In this document: positions 42,539-53,495 of the stretch, piece by piece
Layout: each line of letters starts with the position of its first letter
How positions within the stretch are numbered: the first letter of the stretch is position 1
Translations under genes and position numbers: made by a program
Origin: Shinisaurus crocodilurus
Taxonomy: Eukaryota > Chordata > Lepidosauria > Squamata > Shinisauridae
Direction of reading: 5' to 3'
NCBI GenBank assembly: GCA_021292165.1
Contig: CM037876.1
Coordinates: 311,314,492 to 311,378,491 of the forward strand
Length of the DNA stretch: 64,000 bases
Notes under the pieces: generated by a model
Told to the model about the DNA's origin: nothing
Seen by the model: the letters and a program-made list of their open reading frames with translations, nothing else
Databases searched by the model: none

Positions 42539-42858
42539 TTTCATTCTGTTCCCTAGACTTTCAAGTGAATTATCCTTGCAATATAAAATACAAGAAAATT
42601 GTCTCCCCATCAATAGCAAAATAGGGCCTGGCTTTTTCAGTTCAAAACAAAATAAATAAACGAAGAAAGAGATTTCCATCGAACACCCTGAGGTCACTTG
42701 AGGCTATTTTGCTAGACATTTCTCTCCAATGACTCATGAGTTGTAGTAGCGCTTGTCCGAGATGCTGAGTGATAGATAAACCACCTCGCTGCAATTATTA
42801 TTTGGGGGTGTTTGTTTTAATATGCCATTGCTACTTGATTTGACTACAGGGGTTTTTT

Positions 42859-42889
<31 letters not shown>

Positions 42890-42948
42890 ACAAGGCTGGA
42901 GGTAATGGAATTCTTTCTTCATAAGCCACTCCAGAGAGATGCTGATCT
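42539..42948. other. Unclassified stretch
   Basis: Contains a (GT)n tract at 42858-42888. No gene seen. Confidence 0.4.
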
Positions 42949-43318
42949 TTGGTGGCCACTTATGAATCACTAAAAGAGAGGAAAAGCATCACTGAAAAAG
43001 AGGACAAAAGAGAGAACACTGATTTCCATAACATTCCACGTGCAAATGTATATGTATCGGTGCAACTTTAGAAATAATAACTAATTTACATAGAAATAGA
43101 GTACATCTCACCATAGTGTGGAAGACCCCTGACTTGGGCACCTGCTCAGTCAACTCTCCAAGTGCTCTTGGTAGGCAACGTCAAAGCCCGGGGCTCTTCC
43201 TTCGGATGGTTAAGATTAAACTAGATGTGGGCTGGACAGCTGTTCAAAAAGAGGGCGCCTTCAGAACAGAGGGCAATCCTCTGGCAGCCCTTCCAACAGA
43301 GGACACACGGCCACCCTG
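42949..43318 (+). mobile_element. Repeat family F, copy 5
   Basis: Starts tggtggccacttatgaatca and ends ggacacacggccaccctg. Confidence 0.7.
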
Positions 43319-43397
43319 TGAGAGGGTAGTTCTTCTTCATTTCTATGGGCCTTCCTTATGTTCCAAGCCACATTTGCTCCCAGTACATTTTGAATTT

Positions 43398-43643
43398 TAT
43401 TTATTTATTTATTTATTTATTCATTATACTCCACCTTTTTTCCTGCAAGGAACCCAAGGCGGCTTACATAATCCTCCTCCTCCTCTCCATGTTATCCTCA
43501 CAACAACCCAGCGAGGTAGGTTAGGCTGAGAGTCAGTGACTGACCCAAAGTCACCCAGTGAGTTTCATGGCCGAGCGGGGACTTGAGAACCCGGATCTCC
43601 AGAGTCCCAGTCCAACGCTCTCACCACTACGCCACGCTGGCTC
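43398..43643 (-). mobile_element. Sauria-type SINE
   Basis: Full copy with (TTTA)n tail, then body and head ending ccacgctggctcg. Confidence 0.85.
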
Positions 43644-43651
43644 GATGCAAA

Positions 43652-43717
43652 GCATTGAGCAGGGGGTTGGACTCGATGGCCTTGTAGGAGGCCCCCTTCC
43701 AACTCTATGATCCTACG
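43652..43717 (+). mobile_element. CR1-like tail fragment
   Basis: gcattgagcagggggttgga, ctcgatggccttgtaggagg, ccaactctatgatcctac: the tail shared by CR1 and the 5S-SINE; too short to assign. Confidence 0.6.
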
Positions 43718-44850
43718 AAGGCCAGTGTGCAACTTCTTGGAAGCGCAGCGAGTGAGACCGAAAGCACACAAAACAAACAGAAGGCATACTTATATTGTGA
43801 GCCACCTTGGGAGGAATATAATCTTGAAAGGTAGCTAAGAAACAGATGAAATCTTTACATCTATATCTATATCTGTAATCTATCTCTTCTGTTGCTTATG
43901 TACAGATATAATTATTAGACTGGAGGACTTTCTCCGGAGTGGCCCTTGACAATCCATCGATCTTCTGCGCACAGCGTAACGCTTTCCCCCCCTCCCTTGA
44001 CATAGTTAAACGCATTCCACGTTTCGGTAAATGACACGCCAGATCACCAACCGCGAATGAGTGATTAGTTTATCATCCCTCTTAGCCCGGCCATCTAGAT
44101 CTTTAACTCTTTTAGAAGTGGCATTTAAAGGCTTGAGAACACCCAGAAGCAAGCCTCAGGCTTCCTTCCCACTCCCCCCGGCCTCCCTTTTTTACATTCC
44201 CAGCTCCAGCTGAGGAGTCTTGCGAGGACAGGGTGGGAGACACAAGAAGGGCAGTCGGCTGCTTCGCTGATAAGGCTCCAAGGAACTGAGCTTGCCCGCA
44301 GTGAGATCTCAGGGTTTGTTTCTCCTTTGCAGAGGAAATCGAGGGGATAGTTTGCGTGGAAACTTTCTCCTCCTGACTCCACGTTGGCGCTTTAGAAACA
44401 AAGTTTAGGACTGGTAAATACCCACCCAGCCACCCCGCTCACACACACGCACAACATAGGTTAGGCTGAGTGTGGGAGAACCTGCAAAATAACATCAGAA
44501 TTTGTTCTTTAAATTAAGGTTGCTCATGATAAAATGTGGGCCCTGCAAATGGTTTCGCTTGCTTGTGCAACAACAAGATTGGTGTCCCCGGCGTGGTCTC
44601 TGTCCCCCGCCTTGCCCACTCTCCTGCTTGTTCCTCCTCTCTGTACACGTAGACAAGAGCCAGGGAGGTCTTTTGCCCTCCATGGCGGAAATGCGGCTGG
44701 TGCTGGGTGCAAATGGCTTGGCTAACCACCCCCCTCACTTTTCACTGGGGGGTAGACGAATCTATCAATTTTGCTTTCTCTCAGTTTTTCATCATTCTGA
44801 TCTTAAATTCGGTTCATCCCGAACTTTGAGCATCTTTCTAATCTGAAGTT
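43718..44850. other. Unique stretch with candidate conserved element
   Basis: 43890-44120 (ttgacaatccatcgatcttc, gtttcggtaaatgacacgcc, gagtgattagtttatcatcc) is repeat-free and has homeodomain/GATA-like words. 44120-44850 is repeat-free without exon signals. Confidence 0.35.
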
Positions 44851-44997
44851 CGGTTCATGCCAAACTCTGGGATTTATTATTTTTTTTAAGTTCATATGAA
44901 AACTCAGATGCATTCTTGTGTGCTTTTCTCCTAGTACATGCATTTCTGCATGCACTTTTGCCTAATGTGCACACATGTTTTGCAAGCAGTTTTCTTA

Positions 44998-45068
44998 ATA
45001 TAATTAAGAGCCCTCTAGAGCTGCTCCTCCTCTTAACCCGTGCAACCTGCTTGTTCACCTGCCTTTTG
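44998..45068 (+). repeat. Family R fragment
   Basis: agctgctcctcctcttaacc and caacctgcttgttcacctgc parallel 493-545. Confidence 0.4.
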
Positions 45069-45072
45069 CTCT

Positions 45073-45522
45073 GGTAGGAGGGCCAGTTATCCTCTTCTAC
45101 AGAGGGCAGTCCTCTATTTGAAGAGCTCTCCTGTCTAATTTGAAGAGCTCTCCAGTGTGGCGTACTGGTTAGAGTGTTGGACTGGGGCTCAGGAGATCCG
45201 AGTTCTAGTCCCCGCTCGGCCATGAAACTCCCTGGGTGACTTTGGGCCAGTCACTGAGTCTCAGCCTAACCTACCTCACAGGGTTGTTGTGAGGATAAAA
45301 TGGAGAGGAGGAGGAGGAGGAGGGGGATTATGTAAGCCGCCTTGGGTTCCTTGCAGGAAAAAAGGTGGGGTATAAATATAATAAATAAATAAATAAATTC
45401 CAGTTTAAAGGTAATGAACCGTAAGAGCTGCAGCCCACCCACAGCAGGCGGAAAGGGTGGGCACACAGCTCACCTGGGCACAGTTTTCCACGGTATGGTG
45501 AGATCTACTGTATTTCTATTTA

Positions 45523-45553
<31 letters not shown>

Positions 45554-45655
45554 TCTAAATGTGCATCTATCCATACAATTGAGCATATGCAAAAGTTATG
45601 CATATCAGTGTCCTCTTTTGTCCTCTCTTTTGGTGATGCATTCCCTCTCTTTTGG
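45073..45655 (-). mobile_element. Repeat family F, copy 6, split by a SINE
   Basis: Minus-strand copy. Right end at 45073-45151 (gagggccagttatcctcttc), the rest at 45399-45655 (ccagtttaaaggtaatgaac ... gtcctcttttgtcctctctt). A Sauria SINE lies between, and an (AAT)n tract at 45525-45553. Confidence 0.68.
45152..45398 (+). mobile_element. Sauria-type SINE
   Basis: Head agtgtggcgtactggttaga, B box gagttctagtcccc, tail ggggtataaatataataaat. Confidence 0.87.
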
Positions 45656-45656
45656 C

Positions 45657-45910
45657 GAGCCAGCGTGGCGTAGTGGTGAGAGTGCTGGACCGGGACTCGG
45701 GAGATCCGGGTTCTAGTCCCCGCTCGGCCATGAAACTCCCTGGGTGACTTTAGGCCAGTCACTGACTCTCAGCCTAACCTACCTCACAGGGTTGTTGTGA
45801 GGATAAAAGGGAGAGGAGAAGGAGGAGGACTATGTAAGCCGCCTTGGGTTCCTTGCAGGAGAAAAGGCGGGGCATAAATATAAATAAATAAATAAATAAA
45901 ATAAAATAAT
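45657..45910 (+). mobile_element. Sauria-type SINE
   Basis: A box tggcgtagtgg (45666-45676), B box gggttctagtccc (45708-45720), intact body and (AAATA)n tail. One of the least diverged copies. Confidence 0.88.
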
Positions 45911-46165
45911 TCATAAGAGACCAGCCTCTGCTCTGTCCCAGACAATGGCTGTGGTGAGGAGGAGACGCCGCGGCCTGCTTGCTCCCTGGTGCTCTCCCAG
46001 TGAAGCAAGCCAGTGGGAGCCATGATGAGGAAGAGGATGAGGTGCAAGAGCAGCTGGTGACCATGGCGGGGGGAGAAGGTTGACTCCCTGAGGGAGTGGA
46101 GCCCATGGAGGGTGTCTTGCCCAAGGGCCCTCCAAAACCCGGAGTCGGCACGGTCTTTTAGGCCC
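45911..46165 (+). repeat. Unclassified repeat family R, copy
   Basis: gaggagacgccgcggcctgc, caagagcagctggtgaccat and gtcttgcccaagggccctcc match the 381-757 layout. Confidence 0.55.
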
Positions 46166-46268
46166 CACCAGGCAAAGTCCATCCTGTGCTTTTGATGGTC
46201 TTTGAGATGCTTTCATTTGCTCTTTTACCTGCTGCTTATATTTTGAAGTTCTACTGCTGTTCCATATT

Positions 46269-46270
<2 letters not shown>

Positions 46271-46310
<40 letters not shown>

Positions 46311-46395
46311 TAATAAAAAATGTATTTTATCTTTGTTCAAAGCAGCCTGGGAACCATTTGCGGCAAAAGGCGGGGCGTCAATCAAGAAATAAATG
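46271..46395 (+). repeat. (ATT)n microsatellite and L2-like tail
   Basis: (ATT)n at 46271-46311, followed by cggcaaaaggcggggcgtca and an AAATAAAT end. Confidence 0.6.
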
Positions 46396-46457
46396 AAATG
46401 TTCTCTGTACCGTTCACTGCCATGGGAGGAAGCCTAGAGGTGGAGATGCCGGTAGAG

Positions 46458-46597
46458 CAGTGTTTCTCAACCTTGGGTCCCCAGATGTTTTTGGCCTACA
46501 ACTCCCAGCATGCCCCAGCCAGCTATGCTATGCTGGCTGGGGCATGCTGGGAGTTGTAGGCCAAAAACATCTGGGGACCCAAGGTTGAGAAACACTG
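46458..46597. mobile_element. Foldback hAT MITE, copy 6
   Basis: 140 bp, ends cagtgtttctcaacc / ggttgagaaacactg. Perfect duplications cggtagag at 46450-46457 and 46598-46605. Confidence 0.92.
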
Positions 46598-46666
46598 CGG
46601 TAGAGAGAGGCCCTCGCCATGCCTGCCCTAGGACTGGTTCGCTAGAGATAGAGATTAGATCTCGGG

Positions 46667-46795
46667 TGCTCCCAGATAAGGCTTTTCTTGTGCAATCACC
46701 TGCGTCATTCATGGAATTTTATGAGGGGGGTCCAGACATTGTTGTCTTCCACTTGCAACCCTCCTGTATTTTTTTCCCACCATTTCTTCCATCTT
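46667..46795 (+). repeat. Interspersed repeat J, copy 2
   Basis: See 36371-36485 for the shared words. Family unknown. Confidence 0.42.
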
Positions 46796-47029
46796 GTCTC
46801 TTATAGTACCACAGAAAATCTGTTAAGGAGGGAACGACTGAAGAGCTGCACGAGGCCTTTGGGTCGGCAGCCAGGAGCCCTCTGTCTGGAAGCCGGTCGC
46901 AAGGCAGATGATTCGTTACTCATTTTATTATTCAAACTTATATTTCTTAATTTATGGGGGTGGGGGGCTTCTGCCCTGAAAGGCGGCCAAGAAATATTTT
47001 AAATAAATAAATAGATAGATAGATAACTG
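46796..47029 (+). mobile_element. L2-like LINE 3' tail
   Basis: tgccctgaaaggcggccaag, then aaatattttaaataaataaa and (ATAG)n. Confidence 0.45.
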
Positions 47030-47152
47030 AGAGCACAGTCCTATGCATGTTTTGACCGGGGGGGGGGGGGGGGGAGGCATGGCTGGCTGGTGCATGCTGG
47101 GAATTGTAGGACTTTCCCCCCAGTCCAAACATGCATAGGGTTGCACCCTTAA
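47030..47152. mobile_element. MITE family M1 copy with G-run core
   Basis: gagcacagtcctatgcatgt / aacatgcatagggttgcacc. The left half of the core is replaced by a G run (47058-47074). Confidence 0.65.
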
Positions 47153-47958
47153 TCGATTTATATATCGCTTACCATGCCTAAATGTATGCATATGTATATA
47201 TAAGCAGTTTACAAAATCAAAAATTAAAATACATCATCATAAGTACCAAAGATCATCAGTTAGGTTGTGCCTTGGCAATATTATCCAGGGTTGTGAGACT
47301 ATTGTCATGCCATGGGACTGGCTAGGTCTTGACTATTGAGAAGGAGCAATAATTGGCTGCCCCGCCCAAAGAGAATGCACAGCACATTGGCTATAGCGCG
47401 ATAAGCATCATTATTTATCCAGCCCTGGCTAGATCCTTCCCTGAAGTTCCCAATTCCTCTGCCCTAAAAATGCAAATGTGCAGCCACAGGCGCACTGAAG
47501 GATTAAACCACCCATCTCTGACATGGATTTTCACCCTGCCTTAAAATCCCTTCGCCTCCTTCCGCTCTAGCAGATCCACAAGAGACAATTAGAGGATGGA
47601 GACAGATGTCAACTCTTCGAGTGGCGTGTGGCTTGGCTCATGCAAAGTGGTAAGTTTGGAAGCAGAGAGCAAAGAGAGGCCTGGATGGCGGGGCTCTGAT
47701 GCACCACTGCCAGAGATGTCGTGAGCTGCCAAAAGCAGTTGTGGGATCCCTAAAAAAAGCACTCATCACTCAACGGATCCTTGGGGAACCTGCTTATCAA
47801 AATCACGGTAGAGGCTGGGGGCACAGTCCACCGGGACGGTCTCCTGTGAATGCACCACTGGGATGAGCAGGAGTTGTGCCAAAGCACAGCCGTTCGTTCC
47901 AATAGGAAGGCTTGTGCAAGATGACTTCCAAGGAGATTGTGCCCTAGCAGACTACTCT

Positions 47959-48000
<42 letters not shown>

Positions 48001-48599
48001 CAACTGCTATTTCAGAACACAAGGAATGTGCATTTCATCCTCTGAAGCTACTTATTATCTCTTAGAAATGGTGAACGATATGGCCTAGATGAATATTTAG
48101 GCTGAAATTCCGAACAGCTGCATAAACCTCAAAAAATAAAATAACCCCCCCCCCAAAAAAAACCCCGCAACCAAGATGCCAGGGGAGGCTGATCAAGGGA
48201 ATCAAACATGAGATGTATGTCTGTTCTTCCTCATTAGAAGTATGTAAAAGGGGGTGGCAGAAGGATTGGGGCCATACCTTGTCACTTATTTGCTTTAACT
48301 GGCAACATTTTCAGAGTCTGTATCCTGGTCATGTCTGGAGGTTGCGCCCAAAGCGAGGTCCCTGATTTCTTTGGATATACTTGGAGAAGAGAACAATAAA
48401 GGCAGAAGGCGACTGTGACATCTGATTCAAATGCTTTTTAAAACTGGGGTTTAATTGTGCAGACCAAAGATGCGCATATAGGCACAAGTCCGTTCCAAAC
48501 GTTCAAAGGTGGCATGCATTGAAGATGTAGAAGGCAGAGAGATGATGCCCCCTGCCACAGCTCCTAACCTCCATGCGCTGATCAGCTCTTGCCTGGAGA
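47153..48599. other. Mostly unique stretch
   Basis: 47160-47270 may be an L2 tail (atttatatatcgcttaccat, agcagtttacaaaatc). (GT)n at 47952-47999. No exon recognised. Confidence 0.35.
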
Positions 48600-49312
48600 A
48601 GGGCAAGGCCTGCTGTAGCCCATTGGTAGAGAACATGCTTTGCTTCACATGCAAAAGGTCCTAGGTCCAATCCAGGTCTGGCACCAGCGCCCTGCACCAC
48701 CAGGCAAATGCTGGGGCCCACTGGGGACCCGCCAGGGCTGATGCTGGTTGACAACTTCCTGTTTCCCAAGAAGAGTATTTCTACGACGAGGACAGTGGGT
48801 GTGCCTCAAAGTGAAGCGCTCGGCCAAGTCTGCGGCTGCCTTCCATCTTTTTTTCCCCACCCAGAATGCATTTGGGCCATGATGGAGCGGGGCCCAGAGA
48901 GGCATTCTGGGGAAATGAAGATATAGGGCAGCTGCAGCCTCAGACGGTGTTTTGCTTTGTTTGCAGCATAGCCAGAGCCCTAGTGGAAATGTGAAAAGAA
49001 ATGAAGAGAAGAGAAGAGAAGAGAAGAGAAAAGAAGGACCCCTGCTCACTGCCTGGTAAGCATACTGGGGGTGGGAGTGGGCGGTGGCACGGGAGGCAGG
49101 GTGTTGTGGGGCATGGCTTGGGAGGCAGGGTGCAGCCTCAGGGAGCACCCTGCACAGGGCTCCCTGATGCCGTCTATGGTTCATTTCTTGGCTTTGCCAG
49201 GCGGGGTTGTGAAAGACCCCTTCCCGAGACCCTGGAGAGCGCTGCTGCCAGTCAGTGTTGGCAACACTGAGCTCGATGGACTCAGCGTCTGACTCAGTTT
49301 AAGGCAGCTTCC
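48600..49312 (+). mobile_element. tRNA-derived SINE split by unrelated DNA
   Basis: Head at 48610-48680 (tgtagcccattggtagagaa, ggtcctaggtccaatcc) and body at 49195-49312 (cgagaccctggagagcgctg, gtctgactcagtttaaggca). The 500 bases between include an (AGAAG)n tract (48998-49032). The insert is not identified. Confidence 0.5.

Positions 49313-49358
<46 letters not shown>
49313..49358 (+). repeat. (ATT)n microsatellite
   Basis: About fifteen ATT units joining the SINE end to the L2 tail. Confidence 0.95.
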
Positions 49359-50060
49359 TTCGTTTCTATACCACCCAATAGCCGAAGCTCTCTGGGTGGC
49401 TCACAGCAATTAACAAAACACAAAACACAGATACAATAATAAAATACGGCATAAGGTACAGATACAATTACACACAGCATAAGACTTCAATATACAAAAT
49501 TTGAAACAGTTTAAACAGCGGGTGACGCGATCCAATGTGGCTGCCCCGTAACCCTCCGAACCCGGATTAGGGGCATCCTAACGAGGATGGAAGGAGCTCG
49601 GAGGCAAGGGTCGCTTCAGTGCTTCTCCCACCCTAGCAAAAGACTGAGAGGGCCGATTTCTGCGCCTGCTCGCGAGGAAGACATGGAGTGTGGAGTCCCA
49701 GCTCTGACCTCGGAGCGAGTTTCCGACGTCAGAGCCAGGACTCTAAATTATCCTATGGCCAGCTAGACAGCATCTCGTGGCCGTGGGATGGCGCCCTAAA
49801 ACAATTCCAGTACAAAAGCAAAAAACGAAACTAGACCTGTTAAAACAGCTGACATGTCCCATCATATGCCAGATTAAGGCTGTCCTGGAAATAGAGGACA
49901 GCCTTAATCTGGCATCAAAAAATGACAACAGTTGGCGCCAGGCAGGCCTCAGTGGGGAGATTATTCCAGAATCTCAGCCCACCGCCGAGAAGGCCCTCTC
50001 CCTTGATGCCACCCTCTGAGCCTTCCTAGGAGGTGGCACTCAGAGGAACCTCAGATGCAG
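49359..50060 (-). mobile_element. L2-type LINE 3' end with internal hairpin
   Basis: Tail ctataccacccaatagccga, UTR, then ttggcgccaggcaggcctca and ccgccgagaaggccctctcc. 49516-49744 is an unidentified GC-rich interruption. A perfect hairpin lies at 49866-49915. Confidence 0.7.
49866..49915. repeat. Perfect 21-bp-arm hairpin in L2
   Basis: Arms 49866-49886 and 49895-49915 (atgccagattaaggctgtcc..) pair perfectly around ggaaatag. The right arm is native L2 sequence and the left arm is its inverted copy. Confidence 0.92.
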
Positions 50061-50445
50061 ATCGTACATGTAGAACCTACATGTGCAGGCACTGCGGGTG
50101 GCTCTTCTTCTTCATGAGATCTGGATCTGGTAGCCTGCATTTTGTGAGGTACCGGATTGCGCGTGCTCTTCTTGACAGAGCCTAGGTATGTCCAAGGGAT
50201 CATGTGCCTGGGCTCCATATTCAGCTCCATGCGATGCACTTTGGCCGATGCAATGTGGTGTGGTCGGGGGTGGGAAGAACTTCACACCTACGTCCACCTC
50301 CACCGCATGTGCCTGCCAATAGGCTGTATGGTGTGCTTCTTGGACAGGTTTGGTGCAAGTCTTATATGGTTTGCATGCCAGTTGTCTCCCTATACCCTTC
50401 ATGACCCATCGCTCCTCTGTGTACCAAAGGGCCGGAGAGAGTGAC
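50061..50445. other. Unclassified stretch
   Basis: Open frames of up to 96 codons on both strands with no domain. No repeat recognised. Confidence 0.3.
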
Positions 50446-50552
50446 TGGGTTCAGAGAACATGATAACCCACACGCAAGGGTTGAGTGTGGGTTGTCTTGT
50501 CGTTGAACCGTGGGTTGTGTTGAAACTTGAGTTATTGTGTTGTCTGAACCCA
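50446..50552. mobile_element. MITE with GGGTTCAGA ends
   Basis: Left end tgggttcagagaacatgata and right end attgtgttgtctgaaccca are inverted repeats of about 20 bp. A half copy with the same end starts at 50663. Relatives near 27065 and 62566. Confidence 0.65.
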
Positions 50553-50723
50553 GCTGCACTGACAGGCCATGGCTTGTTAGTCACGAACAACCCATGAAGA
50601 GAATCCATGGTTTGTTGCTGGGTTGTGTGAACTGTGGGTTGTTCACCATAGTTTGTTATCTTGGCTGGGTTCAGACAACACGGTAACCTGTGTTTCAACA
50701 ACAACCCACAGGTCAACAACAAC

Positions 50724-50801
50724 CTATGCTGGCTGGGGCATGCTGGGAGTTGTAGGCCTTTCCCCCCTGTCTAAACTTGTTTAGGATTGTACCTTAAGTT
50801 A
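50724..50801. mobile_element. MITE family M1, right half
   Basis: tatgctggctggggcatgct, ccctgtctaaacttgtttag, gattgtacctta. Confidence 0.65.
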
Positions 50802-50830
50802 ATTTACCTTCGGATCCAAGCCATTAACTT

Positions 50831-50896
50831 TGCAAGGTTCTGCCAACCGAGCTACTTGTCTTTTGCAAGGTTCTGCCAACCAAGCTACTTGTCTCT
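50831..50896 (+). repeat. 33-bp tandem duplication
   Basis: Two units of tgcaaggttctgccaacc plus gagctacttgtc with one substitution (cgag against caag). Confidence 0.88.
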
Positions 50897-51490
50897 GTAC
50901 AGGCAGACAGAACAACTTTCCTTCCCTTTCGGTAGAGGGATCTTCGGATGATTTTGTTTTCACTTTTAGTCAAGGGCTGCCTGTGAAGTCTTGTGCTTGA
51001 AACAATAAAAAAATGCTGCACCAAGAATTGCAAGAAATTACACTTGACAAAAAAAGAAAGAAAAGACACCTGTCATTGATCACTGTGAAAATATGTCAGC
51101 TACAGGGCTACAGGGCTAGCTGTTTCATAGGTGCATACATTTAATATCAACCCCGTCCTCTCCATGAAACTCTCACGGATCACTGGGGGAACCACATGAC
51201 CAGACCGCTCAACCAAAGGGGCAGGCATCTGACCCATCTCTTTCAAATTTCTCCTTGGGTCAATCTGTTCTCTTAATTGTTTCTTGCAGATGGTGGTGTT
51301 GTTTGGGGTGTGTGTGTGCTGTTGGTTGTCCCCTAGTCTCAATCCCTCTCTTGTTCCTGAGTTTGTTTGGGGAGGGGGGGTAGTTGGATTTCCAGGCAGC
51401 TCTTCAGAGGTAGGTGCAGGGATTAGGTGAAACTGAAGTACAGCTCCCAGAGGGCCATGCGGATGTGTGAAGTCCCAAGAGCGCTCATAC
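50897..51490. other. Unclassified stretch
   Basis: Open frame 51100-51546 (minus) overlaps the hAT end and has no domain. No gene seen. Confidence 0.3.
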
Positions 51491-52176
51491 CAGGGATGGG
51501 GACTCGGACTCCAGGACTCGACTCGTGAGTCGGACTGAGTCCCCACTCTGACTCGAGTCAGACTCGAGTCCCAATATTTTTAATGGGACTTGAGACTCGA
51601 CTTGGGACTCGAGACCAAGAACTCATCAACATCCCTGCTTGATGTCACCTGCAGGTACTGTCTGGACCCAGTTGCAGTAACAATCGAAGTTTATTTTTTA
51701 AAATCATTTTCCTAATGCAACCTTTCAGACATTTTGGGTTTGGCTGCCTCTGCCTGCCTGTCTGGGGTTCCCAGCCTCCTCTGCCTGCCTGGTCTCTTCT
51801 AGATCCTGTTCAACAGTTGAATTGCCCAAGACAAAGGCCTCTGCCTGCCTGCTTTGGGGTTCCCCGCCTCCTCTGCCTGCCTGGTTATTTTGGGTTTGTC
51901 TGCCTGGTCTGTTCTTGTCAAAAATCAGTGGCAGAGTTATGAGATAAAAAGGCACACTTGTGCCTAGAATTTATTTAAGCCACACATCTGAAGTAGCCTT
52001 ATTTTGTTGGGAAAAAAACCCATTGATTTTAATAGGGACTCGTGGAGTCAGCTTTGGGAGTGACTCGTGACTCGTGACTCGTGACTCGTGAGTCACCATT
52101 TTGGACCAAGGACTCGGACTCGAGACTCGGGTCCAAAGACTCGTGACTCGAGACCAAGGACTCTTCAACATCCCTG
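51491..52176. mobile_element. GACTCG-rich hAT element, copy 1 (686 bp)
   Basis: Perfect 8-bp duplications gctcatac at 51483-51490 and 52177-52184. Ends cagggatg / catccctg. Both subterminal regions are arrays of GACTCG, GAGTCG and GACTCGAG in direct and inverted order. The interior has repeated gcctcctctgcctgcctgg words. No transposase frame, so non-autonomous. Confidence 0.9.
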
Positions 52177-52282
52177 GCTCATACCATACGCCAACATTAA
52201 GAGGATGCTGGGAAAACAGATTCACTGTGCCCAAGAGGTCCTCAGGAACGTCCGTAAGTACCAAACCACTTCTGCACTGAGT

Positions 52283-52655
52283 TTATTTATCTATTTAAGC
52301 TACTTCTATACCACTTGACATCGCAGGATCTCCAAGCGGTTTACATAAAACCTCATACAATGCAATATAAAAGCCAATATAAAAAAACAGTATAAAATAA
52401 TAAATACCCTAAAAATGTTACAACAAGTGAAGTAAAATAGAGCCGTGTCAGGGAAGGCCTGAGTAAACAAATGCATTTTCCAGAGGCCTTTGAAGCTCAC
52501 CGCAGCTTCTGCCTTTTGAACCACACATGGGAGAGCGTTCCAGAGGGTTGGTGCCATCACCGAGAAGGCCTGCTTACGTGCCGTTACCTGACAACACTCT
52601 GTTGGTCGTGGGACACAACTAATAAGGCCTTCTTGGAAGATCTCAGGGTTGATTG
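52283..52655 (-). mobile_element. L2-type LINE 3' end
   Basis: cttctataccacttgacatc, aagcggtttacataaaacc, then a coding-derived part with cattttccagaggcctttga and accgagaaggcctgc. Confidence 0.7.
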
Positions 52656-52667
52656 GTGTATATACAG

Positions 52668-52769
52668 CAGTGTTCTCCAACCTTGGGTCCCCGGATGTTT
52701 TGGCCTGGCTGGGGCATGCTGGGAGTTGTAGGCCAAAAACATCCGGGGACCCAAGGTTGGAGAGCACTG
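52668..52769. mobile_element. Foldback hAT MITE, copy 7 (shortened)
   Basis: 102 bp. Duplications atatacag (52660-52667) and atatagag (52770-52777), 7 of 8. One arm of the central palindrome is deleted. Confidence 0.85.
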
Positions 52770-52914
52770 ATATAGAGGAAGGTGGTCAGCTAGGTATCCT
52801 GGCCTCAAGTTGTTTAGGGGAGTTGTTTTGGTGAGTTCACCCATTACAAGAATAAAATGAGTGTGACCTACAAGAAAACATTGCTTCGCAAAGCATGTCT
52901 GTTCAGGCTTCCAT

Positions 52915-53495
52915 TCAACTAGCCAGCCACGCTCACTTTCAGGACACTCCATTGCATTCCCCCTTTCCTGTTTTTTTTTTTTTTTTTTTTTGCGTTGTCC
53001 CTCTAACAAGCACTCAGCATTGGGTGGCCACTGAGCATGCTCAATGGGCTGTTTTGCATTCTCCCCGCCTTTAGGAGCCCCCCCCCCCCAGTACCTCCCC
53101 CTTGTGTGAGGATGGAGGTATTTTGCCTACATAAGGAGCAGCCCTTGGAAAATTAAGTTCACTGTTAGTATATACATGTCGGACCTGCGACAGAATGTTG
53201 CGGCGTGAAGTGTTCCTGCTCAGTGTTCCAGCCAGCCATGCCCTTCCCCAGGGCACTCCATTCCGTTCCCTCTCCTACCCAAAGTTCTGCCCGCAACAGT
53301 CAGACAGCATTCTGTGCTCGCTGAGCATGCTCAGTTTTCATTGGGCTGTTCGGTTCTCCCCCTTAGGGTTTTCCCCCCTTACGATTTTTTTTTTTTGTAG
53401 TTCTGCAAACCTTGGGGTGTTCCCGAGCCGGCCGATACCTCCCGCTTTTCGTGGGTGGTGCCATTTCGGCTACACAAGGAGTGGCACTTGCCTCC
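52915..53495 (+). repeat. Repeat K, two diverged tandem units
   Basis: Units at about 52915-53155 and 53217-53495 share agccagcca, ggcactccatt, actgagcatgctca / gctgagcatgctca, gggctgtt, tctcccc and acataaggag / acacaaggag. T run at 52971-52992. Confidence 0.6.

Noticed and set aside
47952..47999. (GT)n as a Z-DNA regulatory element
   Set aside because: One of several ordinary microsatellites in the window, with nothing else to support a function.
51100..52264. Serine-rich frames across the GACTCG element
   Set aside because: They arise from the GACTCG hexamer read in different frames and recur at 55807-56594 in the second copy.
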